Source: a virus. Taken from it: a stretch of DNA of 64,000 nucleotides. The notes under the pieces were generated by a model. That model saw only the letters and a program-made list of their open reading frames with translations. It had not been told where the DNA came from and made no database searches. Numbering within the stretch: the first letter of the stretch is position 1; each line of letters starts with the position of its first letter. Position numbers and translations under genes: made by a program. Below are positions 23,168 through 31,633 of the stretch, piece by piece. The DNA is taken from positions 17,343 to 81,342 of IMG/VR virus record IMGVR_UViG_3300035698_012707; one strand, written 5' to 3'.

Positions 23168-23936
23168 TGAACTAAATGAAATTAGCGGAGGAGGTCCTCC
23201 AAGAGGAGCTTTTTCTGTTATGTGGGGTGGTAAGGCTGCAGGTAAAACATCTTCATGTTATAGCCTTATAGCTAACGCACAAAAAGAAGGTATACTATGT
23301 ATGCTCTATGATTTTGAGCGATCTTTTGACCCTGTATGGGCTAAGACGTTTGGAGTAGATCCAGAGTTATTGTTAATTGCTAAGTTCAAAGATGCTGAAG
23401 CAGGCCTAGATAATATAATAGATATATGTAAAGAAGATCTAGTAGGCCTCATAGTCGTAGACTCTATTCAGGGCTTGTGTCCACGCGGGGAATACGAAAC
23501 AAAGAAAGGTAAAGAAAAATCAATAGCTGATGATACCATGGCATTGATACCAAGAAAGCTTAGTAAATTCTTTCCTAAAGCTGCACCTTTTGTTGACGAT
23601 TCAAACTGTGCTGTTGTTCTAATAGGACAGACTCGTAAGGGTCTTGGTAGTTTTATTGTACTTGATGAGTTGACTGGCGGTAATGCTCTGCTACATTGGA
23701 GTGCTTTAACAATGCATTGTAGACGCGGCAAGAAAGACAACGCACCATCTATCAAGGTAGACAACGGTAAGAAGGATAAGAGTGGTAAAACAAAACTAGA
23801 CACAGTACTCATAGGATATGAGATGGTTGTTAAGGTAAACAAGTCTAAAGTTGGCCCTGATGAGGGTAAAGAGGCTCGTTTGCCTTTTTATTTCGGCAGT
23901 GGCTTTTTAAAACTGGAGGAAGAGAAAGATGATTAA
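23010..23936 (+). CDS. RecA-like recombinase (UvsX type)
   Basis: 308 residues, AGGAGGAAG upstream. Walker A region G-G-K-A-A-G-K-T-S, Walker B L-I-V-V-D-S-I, and the G-Q-T-R segment fit RecA/RadA/UvsX. Shorter than bacterial RecA (~350) and missing most of its C-terminal domain, as in phage versions. It forms filaments on single-stranded DNA for strand exchange, working with SSB, RusA and endonuclease VII from this window. Confidence 0.85.
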   Translation: MVKKTVEDKPLTPEEKRKRLKQKITMINKKAGKTVIQMATESSPRERVPFSSDELNEISGGGPPRGAFSVMWGGKAAGKTSSCYSLIANAQKEGILCMLYDFERSFDPVWAKTFGVDPELLLIAKFKDAEAGLDNIIDICKEDLVGLIVVDSIQGLCPRGEYETKKGKEKSIADDTMALIPRKLSKFFPKAAPFVDDSNCAVVLIGQTRKGLGSFIVLDELTGGNALLHWSALTMHCRRGKKDNAPSIKVDNGKKDKSGKTKLDTVLIGYEMVVKVNKSKVGPDEGKEARLPFYFGSGFLKLEEEKDD

Positions 23937-24129
23937 AGATAATATACTATATGAATTCTGTAAGGATCATTACTATTGTGATCCAAAAGGCAATGGAAGA
24001 GAGCCATGGGAACCATTTGAGAACTATGAAACAGATCACATAGAAAGTATGATACAAAACGATGTGATTGCTTTAAAGGAGTTTTTAAAACATAACCTAA
24101 ATAAGGGGTGGGACGATGAAAGCAATTAA
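23929..24129 (+). CDS. small protein with C-terminal WD-x3-N motif
   Basis: 66 residues, GGAGGAAG upstream, overlaps recA by 8 bp. Ends G-W-D-D-E-S-N. No other recognised motif. Confidence 0.6.
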   Translation: MIKDNILYEFCKDHYYCDPKGNGREPWEPFENYETDHIESMIQNDVIALKEFLKHNLNKGWDDESN

Positions 24130-24319
24130 GATTACGGTAGAATATGAAGATGGATCAAAGCACATAATAGGAGGAAAAGCAGCAGCGCTTATGCAGGGTA
24201 GAATTAATTCAGCAGGCATCATGGCTGGAATAGAAGTAAAAGAAGAAGAACCAATAGATCAACCACCAGATATCAAGGGTGAAATAAAAATAATAAAATC
24301 ATCACCAGAAAAGGAATAA
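24116..24319 (+). CDS. small hypothetical protein
   Basis: 67 residues, overlapping the previous gene by 14 bp, with GGGTGGG as ribosome site. Starts with two strands (K-I-T-V-E-Y-E-D-G-S) and ends in a Pro/Glu linker. Confidence 0.55.
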   Translation: MKAIKITVEYEDGSKHIIGGKAAALMQGRINSAGIMAGIEVKEEEPIDQPPDIKGEIKIIKSSPEKE

Positions 24320-24321
24320 AA

Positions 24322-24654
24322 ATGTCAGAAGAATTTATAAAACTAGATGGCAGAGATGGTGAAGATCCTAAGTTAATGTACGATCTTGTAGATGTATTTG
24401 CTTTGGAAGACTTAGTTAAAGTACTTACAATGGGAGCAAAAAAATACAGTCCCAACAATTGGCATAAATGTAAAGGTAGATTGAGGTACTATGCTGCTGC
24501 AATGAGACACATGGAAGCCTGGAGAAAAGGAGAAGATCTAGATCCAGAATCTGGTCTTCCTCATATTAGTCATGCAATGTGTTGTCTAAAGTTTATTCAT
24601 GGTATATCAAGGCTCCATCCAATGCACGACGATAGGAGTGTTAAGGATGAATAG
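24322..24654 (+). CDS. dATP/dGTP diphosphohydrolase N-terminal-like (DUF5664/MazG-like)
   Basis: 110 residues. G-A-K-K-Y ... N-W ... Y-Y-A-A-A-M-R-H-M-E-A-W, then G-E-D-L-D-P-E-S-G-L-P-H-I-S-H-A matches the all-alpha NTP pyrophosphohydrolase-like family DUF5664. It likely trims dNTP pools. Located two genes upstream of thyX. Confidence 0.8.
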   Translation: MSEEFIKLDGRDGEDPKLMYDLVDVFALEDLVKVLTMGAKKYSPNNWHKCKGRLRYYAAAMRHMEAWRKGEDLDPESGLPHISHAMCCLKFIHGISRLHPMHDDRSVKDE

Positions 24655-25258
24655 ATTTATGTCATCAGTAACTAACTTTTTAGAAAGGCATGGAGTAATA
24701 GAAACGCAACGTCCATTCTACACGTCAGTAGTTAATACACCACCTATTGCAGAAGAATGGGATTCTGTAAGCAATGAAGAACGTCAAGAACATACACTAT
24801 ATAGTCTTGAAAACGGTACGACTATAAGAATGGCAGAAAGCGTGAACAATGCAGTCGCTGGTAGCTCCATAGGTGCTAGTCCTATGAGCTGGGCTGTAGA
24901 TGCTACTACTTTTCAAGGATTAACTTCTAGCATAGAGGCTGTCCCCATGAACACACACCCAACGATAAGTCTTTCTTCTGCGCATTCTGATTACACTAAT
25001 GTTTGGTTTGAATTGGGAAACAATCATACTGCAGAAATTAAAATTCTAGATAACAACGAAGGACTAGAGATAGCAATAGATACAAATATATTTGAACCAA
25101 TTATTGAAGACGGAAAGATTAGGTTTATAAGAATGTATGACGAGGAGAATAATGCAAGTCAAGATACTAGAACACACGAAACATCCATTGAAAACAGTGT
25201 ACACGGCAGCCCGAACATGTTACTCGGCAGACACACCGTCATCAATACACAGACGTAG
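24647..25258 (+). CDS. hypothetical protein with internal WD-x3-N motif
   Basis: 203 residues; start in an ATGA overlap. E-E-W-D-S-V-S-N-E-E occurs near residue 38, the shared motif in a non-terminal place. The last ~35 residues overlap thyX out of frame. Ser/Asn/Thr-rich, no recognised domain. Confidence 0.55.
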   Translation: MNRFMSSVTNFLERHGVIETQRPFYTSVVNTPPIAEEWDSVSNEERQEHTLYSLENGTTIRMAESVNNAVAGSSIGASPMSWAVDATTFQGLTSSIEAVPMNTHPTISLSSAHSDYTNVWFELGNNHTAEIKILDNNEGLEIAIDTNIFEPIIEDGKIRFIRMYDEENNASQDTRTHETSIENSVHGSPNMLLGRHTVINTQT

Positions 25259-25838
25259 AGAAGTAAATGACAAGCTTGTTAAATCTGTAATAAAGATGGG
25301 CCATCACTCAGTACTAGAACATATAAATATAACGTTTGCTATAGATAATATTTCTAGGGCCTGCTCACATCAATTAGTTAGGCATAGAATAGCTAGTTAT
25401 TCACAACAATCTCAAAGGTATGTTAATTTTAAGAAGGGATTTGGCTATGTTATCCCGCCGACAATAGGAGTCAACAAAGAACTAGAACAAGAGTACATAG
25501 ACATGATGGATAATTTATCTGGTTTCTATAAATATATGGTTGATGTGTATGATATGCCAGCAGAAGATGCAAGATATCTTATTCCTAATGCATGCTGTAC
25601 TAACATAACGATGACAGTTAACGCTAGAGAGCTTATAGAAATGTGTAAGCTTAGGCTATGCGATACAGCACAGTGGGAGATAAGAACGATGTTTGAATCA
25701 ATAAAAGCATGTGTTTCCAGTAACAGGCATCTAAGGTTCCTTTCTGAATATTTGTCTCCAAAGTGTGAATGGATTAAGTATTGTCCAGAAGGAAAAAAAT
25801 CATGCGGCAAAATTGCAACATTAAAAGATGGAGAATAG
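25152..25838 (+). CDS. thyX: flavin-dependent thymidylate synthase
   Basis: 228 residues, GAGGAG upstream. The ThyX signature R-H-R-I-A-S-Y-S-Q-Q-S-Q-R-Y is intact. It methylates dUMP to dTMP using FAD and folate. Works with the uracil glycosylase and nucleotide hydrolases to keep viral DNA thymine-rich. Confidence 0.95.
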   Translation: MQVKILEHTKHPLKTVYTAARTCYSADTPSSIHRRREVNDKLVKSVIKMGHHSVLEHINITFAIDNISRACSHQLVRHRIASYSQQSQRYVNFKKGFGYVIPPTIGVNKELEQEYIDMMDNLSGFYKYMVDVYDMPAEDARYLIPNACCTNITMTVNARELIEMCKLRLCDTAQWEIRTMFESIKACVSSNRHLRFLSEYLSPKCEWIKYCPEGKKSCGKIATLKDGE

Positions 25839-25846
25839 CATATAAT

Positions 25847-26149
25847 ATGGATGACATAGCAACGTATAAACAAGACAACGTAAACATGGTGTCAACTGAA
25901 TCTACTAGATCTGGGTGGGGATTTTTCTCAGAAGAAATTAGTTGGTTCTTGTGTGATTTTTTTACAAAAAGACTTAACTATGAATTAAAGCTTATATTTT
26001 ATAGCTATTATGTAACAGGTATGTCGTTAAAAGACATAGGGGAAAGGTTTGATTGCAGCCATCAAGCAATACACAAAAAACTGTTGAGTATAAACAAAAT
26101 GCTTAGCCACGCTTGGCAATACTCTGATAGGTGGAGGGAAGAAGAATGA
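25847..26149 (+). CDS. HTH DNA-binding protein (sigma region 4-like)
   Basis: 100 residues. C-terminal helix-turn-helix (M-S-L-K-D-I-G-E-R-F-D-C-S-H-Q-A-I) like sigma-70 region 4 or small phage regulators. The start is chosen as the first ATG after thyX, with GGAG some 14 nt upstream. Confidence 0.65.
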   Translation: MDDIATYKQDNVNMVSTESTRSGWGFFSEEISWFLCDFFTKRLNYELKLIFYSYYVTGMSLKDIGERFDCSHQAIHKKLLSINKMLSHAWQYSDRWREEE

Positions 26150-26688
26150 CAGCACTAGAAAGAGAACTAGAAGTTATCACGAATGAAATAGCTGTAGAGA
26201 TGTTGGTTGAACCAGAGAGTTTAGCTATGGGGTCTCACGATACAGCATCACAAGCTGTTCCTGTTCTTATGGAGAGAATGGATAAGGTTTGTGGGCTTAT
26301 GGATTGGCAGGCAACATTAATAGAGAAAGCAAAAGTAGAACTAGAAGAGAAAAAATACATTCATAAGAAAGCAGAGAAAGACTACAAGCACGAACACAAC
26401 AAAGCCTATCTTGGATACAAGCAAGCAGACAGAGAGAAATACGGAGCAGACTTCAAGAAGAACGCGAGGACTGACCCGGAGTATAAAGCTATGTCTGACA
26501 TGGAGGTAGATGAAGATCTTAACTTTGCTCTACAGAAGGAACGAGATTATTTGGCCGCGCAGCATGCTCTTGAAGACGCCAAACATAAATATGAAACATT
26601 AAACAATCACTTTCTAAGTTATAGAAAGAGCTGTGATCTACTTAAGATAGAATTTGAGAAGCTAGGGAAGTATGGGAGCGGTGTATAA
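26146..26688 (+). CDS. coiled-coil protein
   Basis: 180 residues, ATGA overlap and GGAGGGAAG upstream. Almost entirely helical with long coiled coil (residues ~65-165). Function unknown. Confidence 0.65.
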   Translation: MTALERELEVITNEIAVEMLVEPESLAMGSHDTASQAVPVLMERMDKVCGLMDWQATLIEKAKVELEEKKYIHKKAEKDYKHEHNKAYLGYKQADREKYGADFKKNARTDPEYKAMSDMEVDEDLNFALQKERDYLAAQHALEDAKHKYETLNNHFLSYRKSCDLLKIEFEKLGKYGSGV

Positions 26689-26855
26689 TGGCTAACAATA
26701 ATGGTTATGAACGTTACACTACTACAGCTACAGATTCAACTTGGATGCCAGGAACTACTGGAACTGGATACTATACTTCTGAATGGATTACTACTTCTTT
26801 CGAAGTAAAAGAAGCTTACGATGGATGGGATTCACCAGACAATGAGGGGCAATAA
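26688..26855 (+). CDS. small protein with C-terminal WD-x3-N motif
   Basis: 55 residues, TAATG junctions at both ends. Ser/Thr/Tyr/Gly-rich and probably disordered. Ends G-W-D-S-P-D-N-E-G-Q. The motif is the only feature. Confidence 0.6.
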   Translation: MANNNGYERYTTTATDSTWMPGTTGTGYYTSEWITTSFEVKEAYDGWDSPDNEGQ

Positions 26856-27169
26856 TGATTTCTTTTCATGGAGACAGAAGTTATAAATGTAAGGTATGTG
26901 GAAAAATAGAAGAAGATTCTTTTGTTGATGGCGTATGTTCTGCCTGTCTATACAAAGAGAAAGTTAGTAAAACAAACAGCCTGTGTGAAGAGTGTAAAAA
27001 GAAATGTAAGCAGAGTTCCTTAGTATCAATACAATACTGTCCAGAATATGTATACAGTAGGCCTAAAATCACACAGAAACAAGGCATAGCGACACGATCT
27101 CGTGACTTAGGTGAAAAGACCAGCAAGAAGCCTAAAGAGGCTTTAAAACGCAAGAAAAGGAAGAAATAA
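26855..27169 (+). CDS. zinc-binding protein with basic tail
   Basis: 104 residues. C-K-V-C-G, C-S-A-C, C-E-E-C and another C-K give two possible zinc sites; the last 25 residues are Lys/Arg-rich. May bind nucleic acid. Confidence 0.6.
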   Translation: MISFHGDRSYKCKVCGKIEEDSFVDGVCSACLYKEKVSKTNSLCEECKKKCKQSSLVSIQYCPEYVYSRPKITQKQGIATRSRDLGEKTSKKPKEALKRKKRKK

Positions 27170-27405
27170 TGGAGTGGAAAGAAGATAAGATAAAACATAT
27201 GATAATATCTTTATTGCTTGTAGTTATCTCGTGGTTATTTACTCAGAATATACTATATGCAATGATTATATCGTTATCTATTGGTATTTTAAAAGAAGTA
27301 TATGATGAGTTCTTTTCTGGTCCGAAAAGTCATTGGGATCCAGAAGATATCTTTGCAGATCTAGTTGGTATATTAATAGGTGCTGGAATATGCAATTTAA
27401 TCTAG
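27169..27405 (+). CDS. two-helix membrane protein (YfiM/DUF2279-like)
   Basis: 78 residues. D-K-I-K-H-M start, two or three hydrophobic helices, and G-I-L-K-E-V-Y-D-E ... D-I-F-A-D-L-V-G in between, a pattern of small YfiM-like phage and bacterial membrane proteins. Confidence 0.65.
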   Translation: MEWKEDKIKHMIISLLLVVISWLFTQNILYAMIISLSIGILKEVYDEFFSGPKSHWDPEDIFADLVGILIGAGICNLI

Positions 27406-27917
27406 CTAATAGTTCTCTTAACCATATACCAGGTATCTTTAGAAAAATCCACTGGGAGACCGGGCAGCTAAACTTTGATGTAGGTGGAGGACGTTTCGAT
27501 AAGGCAACAGAATTTTTATTCGACAAAGGTATAATGAATGTTATCTTTGATCAATACGCTAGGACTGCTGAACATAACTTTAGATCCATAGAATATATGG
27601 AAGAACATGAAGCTGATACTGTTACGTTATCTAATGTACTCTGCGTGATAAGAGAAAAGAGCGAGAGATTAAACTTACTATCACTTGCTAAAGATTATCT
27701 TAAGCTAGGAGGTAATGTATATATTAGTATCTATGCTGGAGATGGAACAAGACGAGGTAGATCAACAAAGAGTAAGACATGGCAAAACAACAGACCACTC
27801 AAGACATACTTAAGGGAGATACAATCTATTTTCCCCGGCGCACATCTTGAGAAAGGATATATTGCTGCAACGAAGGGAGAAAAAGATGAAAAAAGAACTG
27901 GAAAAGAAACTCTTTGA
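27390..27917 (+). CDS. class I methyltransferase-like protein
   Basis: 175 residues, overlapping the membrane gene. F-D-V-G-G-G-R-F-D-K resembles the SAM-binding loop, followed by a D at strand 2 (V-I-F-D-Q-Y-A) and a later G-G-N-V-Y-I-S. Rossmann-like methyltransferase, substrate unknown. Confidence 0.65.
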   Translation: MQFNLANSSLNHIPGIFRKIHWETGQLNFDVGGGRFDKATEFLFDKGIMNVIFDQYARTAEHNFRSIEYMEEHEADTVTLSNVLCVIREKSERLNLLSLAKDYLKLGGNVYISIYAGDGTRRGRSTKSKTWQNNRPLKTYLREIQSIFPGAHLEKGYIAATKGEKDEKRTGKETL

Positions 27918-28281
27918 AGCATACCCTAAGATTTTCGCACAAAAAGATATGAGACCACAAGAAACATGTCTTTGTTGGGGCATATCTACGGGAAATGGAT
28001 GGTATAAAATAATAGATAAACTGTGTAGTAAGATACAAAAATACGTAGACAGCAACGAAGTAAAACAAGTACAAACAGTACAAGTTAAAGAGAAATTTGG
28101 TGGGCTTAGGTTCTATGTTGACGGAGCACCAGAGGAAGTATATAAATATATATATGAAGCAGAAGGAGAGAGCCTAGTTACTTGTGAGGAATGTGGATCT
28201 AAGGATAGAGTAAAACAAAGTGTAGCTGGATGGACATCAACTCTTTGTCATAAGTGTATGGAGGGAAGAAATGCGAAGTAA
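27886..28281 (+). CDS. zinc-ribbon hypothetical phage protein
   Basis: 131 residues. V-K-E-K-F-G-G-L-R-F-Y central motif and C-E-E-C ... C-H-K-C zinc ribbon at the end, a combination I have seen in unassigned phage proteins. GGGAG upstream. Confidence 0.6.
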   Translation: MKKELEKKLFEAYPKIFAQKDMRPQETCLCWGISTGNGWYKIIDKLCSKIQKYVDSNEVKQVQTVQVKEKFGGLRFYVDGAPEEVYKYIYEAEGESLVTCEECGSKDRVKQSVAGWTSTLCHKCMEGRNAK

Positions 28282-28567
28282 TGAATATTTGTGGGACAAA
28301 GTTGTAATGGATATGTATAGAGAAATGTATACTAAGTCAGATCCGTCTGCAGACATAGATAGATTGGTTGAAAATGGAACTACAAAAAAACCTAATTGGT
28401 TTAGTGATTATTATCTTCCAAAGGAAGAGTTCGTAAAAATATTTAATAAAGTATCCAAAAAACATAGACTAACAAGAAAAGAAAAAGAAAAAGTTTCTTT
28501 CGAAGTTTATCTTGGAGCTGGACCAACAAGCGTTAGACCACCCGACTGGGACAAAGAGGAGAACTAA
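28271..28567 (+). CDS. small protein with C-terminal WD-x3-N motif
   Basis: 98 residues, GGAGGG upstream. Helical, basic; ends D-W-D-K-E-E-N. Junction with the next gene is TAATG. Confidence 0.6.
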   Translation: MRSNEYLWDKVVMDMYREMYTKSDPSADIDRLVENGTTKKPNWFSDYYLPKEEFVKIFNKVSKKHRLTRKEKEKVSFEVYLGAGPTSVRPPDWDKEEN

Positions 28568-28755
28568 TGGATATAGCTATACAAATTGATGGCAGCAACT
28601 TAAAGACCGTTAAGGTCGACGAAAATATAAAGGATCAAAAATTATGGTTGTTCACTATACTTTACACGGATGTGGATGTGATGGCAAGAGTGGGAAAGAA
28701 GCTGAAGGAAGTAATACATGTGCCGAACAAGCTTGTGAACCTAGTAACGAAATAG
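28567..28755 (+). CDS. small hypothetical protein
   Basis: 62 residues with AGAGGAG upstream. The last half overlaps the NusG-like gene by 112 bp. Beta strands at the start. Function unknown. Confidence 0.5.
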   Translation: MDIAIQIDGSNLKTVKVDENIKDQKLWLFTILYTDVDVMARVGKKLKEVIHVPNKLVNLVTK

Positions 28756-29231
28756 ATAACAACTGGTGGGCAGCTCAAGTAGCAAGCAACAAAGAATATG
28801 ACACCAAGAGAGAGATAGTAAACATGTGTTCTCTTAAGGAAGATGATGTTCTTATCCCGCGGCGAATGGTTTATGATGTGAAGGACGATAAGGTAGACAA
28901 GAAGACAGAGGTAGTATTGCCTGGATATATATTATTACGATTAGGTAATCAAAAGATGCTGCGCGGTCTTGAGTCGATGATAAACTATATAAATATACTA
29001 GGAAAAATAAGCATGGAAGAAATGGAAATAGTAAAAGAGTTTGAGAACATACCAAAAGAAACTAACGCCAATGAAGGCGACAAAGTTATAATAACTAAGG
29101 GTCCATTTGCAGGAGTCAAAGGAGTCATCGTTGAAAAACTTGATAATACTTACTGTAAGTGTAGGTTACTTTTTCAAGGCAATGAGATAGTAACATCCAT
29201 GGACCCAAGAATTGTAGAGAGGATAACATGA
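28644..29231 (+). CDS. NusG-like transcription antitermination factor
   Basis: 195 residues. A Cys-rich leader (~40 residues) is followed by the NGN domain (N-W-W-A-A-Q-V opening, L-P-G-Y-I-L-L-R-L strand) and a KOW domain (G-D-K-V-I-I-T-K-G-P-F-A-G-V-K-G). NusG binds RNA polymerase and suppresses pausing or termination; a phage copy could favour long viral operons. The N-terminal start is uncertain because it overlaps the previous gene. Confidence 0.85.
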   Translation: MVVHYTLHGCGCDGKSGKEAEGSNTCAEQACEPSNEIDNNWWAAQVASNKEYDTKREIVNMCSLKEDDVLIPRRMVYDVKDDKVDKKTEVVLPGYILLRLGNQKMLRGLESMINYINILGKISMEEMEIVKEFENIPKETNANEGDKVIITKGPFAGVKGVIVEKLDNTYCKCRLLFQGNEIVTSMDPRIVERIT

Positions 29232-29479
29232 GCAATGGATGGGATAGAGAAGATAATGAACTGATTGTTGCAGAAAGAAACAACAATCCAGCAGGCGAAA
29301 TACAATCAAGACCCGACATTTTAATACCAGGTGCTTTCTATAGTTGTCCTACACACGGAGAAATACGAGAAGTTATTGTATTCTCACTCGATGGAACATC
29401 ATACTCATATTGTACTAGATGTTTACATGAACTACTAGGCCAACACTTTACGCCACTGGAGATGGTTACTAATGCATGA
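29228..29479 (+). CDS. zinc-pair protein with N-terminal WD-x3-N motif
   Basis: 83 residues starting M-S-N-G-W-D-R-E-D-N, so the shared motif is at the N-terminus. C-P-T-H and C-T-R-C suggest a zinc site. Similar in layout to the next gene, so likely a paralog. Confidence 0.6.
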   Translation: MSNGWDREDNELIVAERNNNPAGEIQSRPDILIPGAFYSCPTHGEIREVIVFSLDGTSYSYCTRCLHELLGQHFTPLEMVTNA

Positions 29480-29849
29480 ATGGGATAGCATAGACAACGA
29501 ACAAGAAGCAGTAGAGTATGGAGTAAGTCCTGCGTTTGAATTTATGAATGCTAGCCTTAATTACCATGTTGATACATCGTTTAATGCGGGCGGCTTGTCT
29601 TTAGCGATGAATAATGATGTCAGTCATGGCTGCGACAGACATGGACCAGTTAATAGCATAACAATAAAAACAGACGTAGAACAAGACGCACATCCAAGAG
29701 AGGTAACGGTATGTACTCATTGCCTTATGGACATGCTTGTACGCGAGTGTGGTGCTCATGACTCAGATACGCAAAGAAGAATAAATACAGAAAGACAACA
29801 GTTACGATACTACGAAGGTGCAGTTATGGCACGGGAGGAACGAATATGA
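29472..29849 (+). CDS. zinc-pair protein with N-terminal WD-x3-N motif, paralog of neighbour
   Basis: 125 residues starting M-H-E-W-D-S-I-D-N-E. Contains C-D-R-H-G-P and C-T-H-C-L, parallel to C-P-T-H-G-E and C-T-R-C-L in the previous protein; both end in a helix. Tandem duplication is likely. Confidence 0.6.
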   Translation: MHEWDSIDNEQEAVEYGVSPAFEFMNASLNYHVDTSFNAGGLSLAMNNDVSHGCDRHGPVNSITIKTDVEQDAHPREVTVCTHCLMDMLVRECGAHDSDTQRRINTERQQLRYYEGAVMAREERI

Positions 29850-30076
29850 TAATAACTAAGATGTGTTATGATTGTGAAGACAGCTTTGATATGCCAGAGT
29901 CAGAATTATACGATGGGCTAGTTGCTAGACCTATAGACGGAAACAAAAAGAAGTGTGTAAAGATATGGTTATGCGAAGAGTGCAGACAAGACGCTGAAGA
30001 TGGTGGAGAAGTAGACGAAGAAGATGTCGACATAGTAGAAGACTTTGATGATAATTCTACGGAGATAGATCCGTGA
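29846..30076 (+). CDS. acidic zinc-binding protein
   Basis: 76 residues, GGAGG upstream. C-Y-D-C and C-E-E-C pairs, then an Asp/Glu-rich tail. Overlaps both neighbours by 4 bp. Confidence 0.6.
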   Translation: MIITKMCYDCEDSFDMPESELYDGLVARPIDGNKKKCVKIWLCEECRQDAEDGGEVDEEDVDIVEDFDDNSTEIDP

Positions 30077-30261
30077 TCAATATGTCTTTAGAATATAAAA
30101 AAAAATGTCTTTGGCACTTGGAAGGTTTCTGTTGTAAGTATGCACCAGATATAAAAGCAGCGCATAAGATATGGCAATGCTTTGAAGTCGATGATTATTG
30201 CAAAGAATATGAGGAGAGACGTCTTGGAGTATTCAAAAAAGAAAGCAAAGAGAAGACATAA
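30073..30261 (+). CDS. small Cys-containing protein
   Basis: 62 residues. GTG at 30073 has GGAG 8 nt upstream and overlaps the previous stop (GTGA); ATG 30082 is the alternative. Four to five Cys. Function unknown. Confidence 0.5.
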   Translation: MINMSLEYKKKCLWHLEGFCCKYAPDIKAAHKIWQCFEVDDYCKEYEERRLGVFKKESKEKT

Positions 30262-30484
30262 AACTATAACAATAATGAAGAAGAGGTTGAATGATGTTAA
30301 AAAAATTGATAAAGGGTATTACGAAGATATTATCAAACGCCAACGTAAGGGCCATTTTCGCAAGTCTAGCAGTTTTGATTGTGGAAATCCTAGTTGTTGG
30401 ATGTGTCACTTTGATAAGCTAATAGGTAAAAGACCAATTAAAGAACAACCACACGAAGAAGAGGTAGAATATGAACAGAGCTGA
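30224..30484 (+). CDS. basic zinc-type protein
   Basis: 86 residues from a TTG with AGGAG upstream; ATG 30275 is an alternative. Lys/Arg-rich start, then C-G-N-P-S-C-W-M-C-H (zinc site). Likely nucleic-acid or ribosome binding; the same C-x4-C-x2-C-H core appears in unassigned bacterial and phage proteins. Confidence 0.5.
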   Translation: MEYSKKKAKRRHKTITIMKKRLNDVKKIDKGYYEDIIKRQRKGHFRKSSSFDCGNPSCWMCHFDKLIGKRPIKEQPHEEEVEYEQS

Positions 30485-30740
30485 AGAAATGGAACAGGTA
30501 TGCTTAGACGTACTAAGTAAGAACGGAGTAAACGAAGACGATAGAGTAACGTGTTCAGAAAACATAACCACAGAACTATTAAAGAAGGGTTACGTTAGGT
30601 ATGATAGCATAGGATTAGACCCACAGAAATGTGTACAACTACTTGCTACTATCCTCAATGGTTTTAAGGCCGAGCACCCGTTTGTTGTAATAGAAACAAG
30701 CGAAGAAGAAAAAGAAGAGGTCGTTGATGAAGACAAGTAA
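30471..30740 (+). CDS. hypothetical protein
   Basis: 89 residues, overlapping both neighbours. Helical with an acidic C-terminus. No recognised motif. Confidence 0.55.
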   Translation: MNRAEEMEQVCLDVLSKNGVNEDDRVTCSENITTELLKKGYVRYDSIGLDPQKCVQLLATILNGFKAEHPFVVIETSEEEKEEVVDEDK

Positions 30741-30915
30741 GTCTGTTATAAGAAGGAAGTCTATACAAATGGAACTAACTGACGTACAGAAAGAACTGTC
30801 TATGTTCTTCAATGAATGCTTCTTAAAAAGTAATAGCAACCCTATTACAATGGCTAAACAATTGACTAAAAAATTTGACGTTGCATTAAAAGCAAAGAAA
30901 AGGAGTAAAAGTTGA
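30727..30915 (+). CDS. small helical protein
   Basis: 62 residues from the ATG inside the previous gene's end; Lys-rich C-terminus whose codons form the AAAGGAG site of the next gene. Function unknown. Confidence 0.5.
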   Translation: MKTSKSVIRRKSIQMELTDVQKELSMFFNECFLKSNSNPITMAKQLTKKFDVALKAKKRSKS

Positions 30916-31376
30916 AAGAAATAACAGACAATGAAACAAGAAAGCACATATTAAAAGTAAACGCATTAATAAGTCTTATGATATGTAGCCTAATAGAACG
31001 TAGCCTAAAACATGACAGCAGTAAATTGGGAGATGTAGAGGGACCTATCTTTGATGAGTTTACTCCTAAGCTATCTGGTTCTACTTATGGTTCGGATGAG
31101 TACAAGAGCTTTCTAAAAGAAATGAGCGTAGCATTAGACCATCACTATAAGGAAAACAGACATCATCCAGAGCATTTCGATAACGGAATAAAGGGTATGT
31201 CTTTAATCGACTTAGTGGAAATGCTATGTGATTGGAAAGCCGCAACCCTAAGACATGATAATGGTGACATAATCAAGAGCATCAATGTGAATCAGGAAAG
31301 ATTTGGATACTCAGACGAACTAAAGGGAATACTTTTAAACACAATAAAAGATTTAGGATGGGAAGAAAGAGAATGA
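30912..31376 (+). CDS. HD-like helical protein (DUF5662-like)
   Basis: 154 residues from a TTG with AAAGGAG upstream. His/Asp pairs (K-H-D-S-S-K, D-H-H-Y-K-E-N-R-H-H-P-E-H, then L-C-D-W-K-A-A) recall DUF5662, an HD-fold relative. A hydrolase role is plausible. Confidence 0.65.
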   Translation: MKEITDNETRKHILKVNALISLMICSLIERSLKHDSSKLGDVEGPIFDEFTPKLSGSTYGSDEYKSFLKEMSVALDHHYKENRHHPEHFDNGIKGMSLIDLVEMLCDWKAATLRHDNGDIIKSINVNQERFGYSDELKGILLNTIKDLGWEERE

Positions 31377-31600
31377 ACAACAAACTATATGTAGATGGTA
31401 AATTAAATCCAGAGTTTGATGTACCTATTATTTATTGGTGTCAATGTGAAACAAGAGACAAAGGATACACTGCTGGAACATTGGTTTCTAGAGATGAATC
31501 CATGAAATCAGACGTTGTTGTATGTAATATATGCAAAGGCCTGGTAAGCCAGGAGCCGTGGATTGACCAACCTAAAGAGTGGGACGACGAGGAGAATTAG
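31373..31600 (+). CDS. small zinc-type protein with C-terminal WD-x3-N motif
   Basis: 75 residues, ATGA overlap with the previous gene. C-Q-C and C-N-I-C-K could bind zinc. Ends E-W-D-D-E-E-N. Followed by a short gap containing TATAAT (31612-31617) without a matching -35. Confidence 0.6.
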   Translation: MNNKLYVDGKLNPEFDVPIIYWCQCETRDKGYTAGTLVSRDESMKSDVVVCNICKGLVSQEPWIDQPKEWDDEEN

Positions 31601-31633
31601 TTAACACAACTTATAATATAACATAGGAGGAAA

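Noticed and set aside
24322-25838. 2-aminoadenine (Z) genome suggested by the MazG-like gene
   Set aside because: No PurZ or other Z-pathway gene is visible in the window; the gene fits ordinary nucleotide pool control.
31601-31633. Promoter before 31634
   Set aside because: TATAAT is present but no -35 box lies at the 17-nt spacing used elsewhere.
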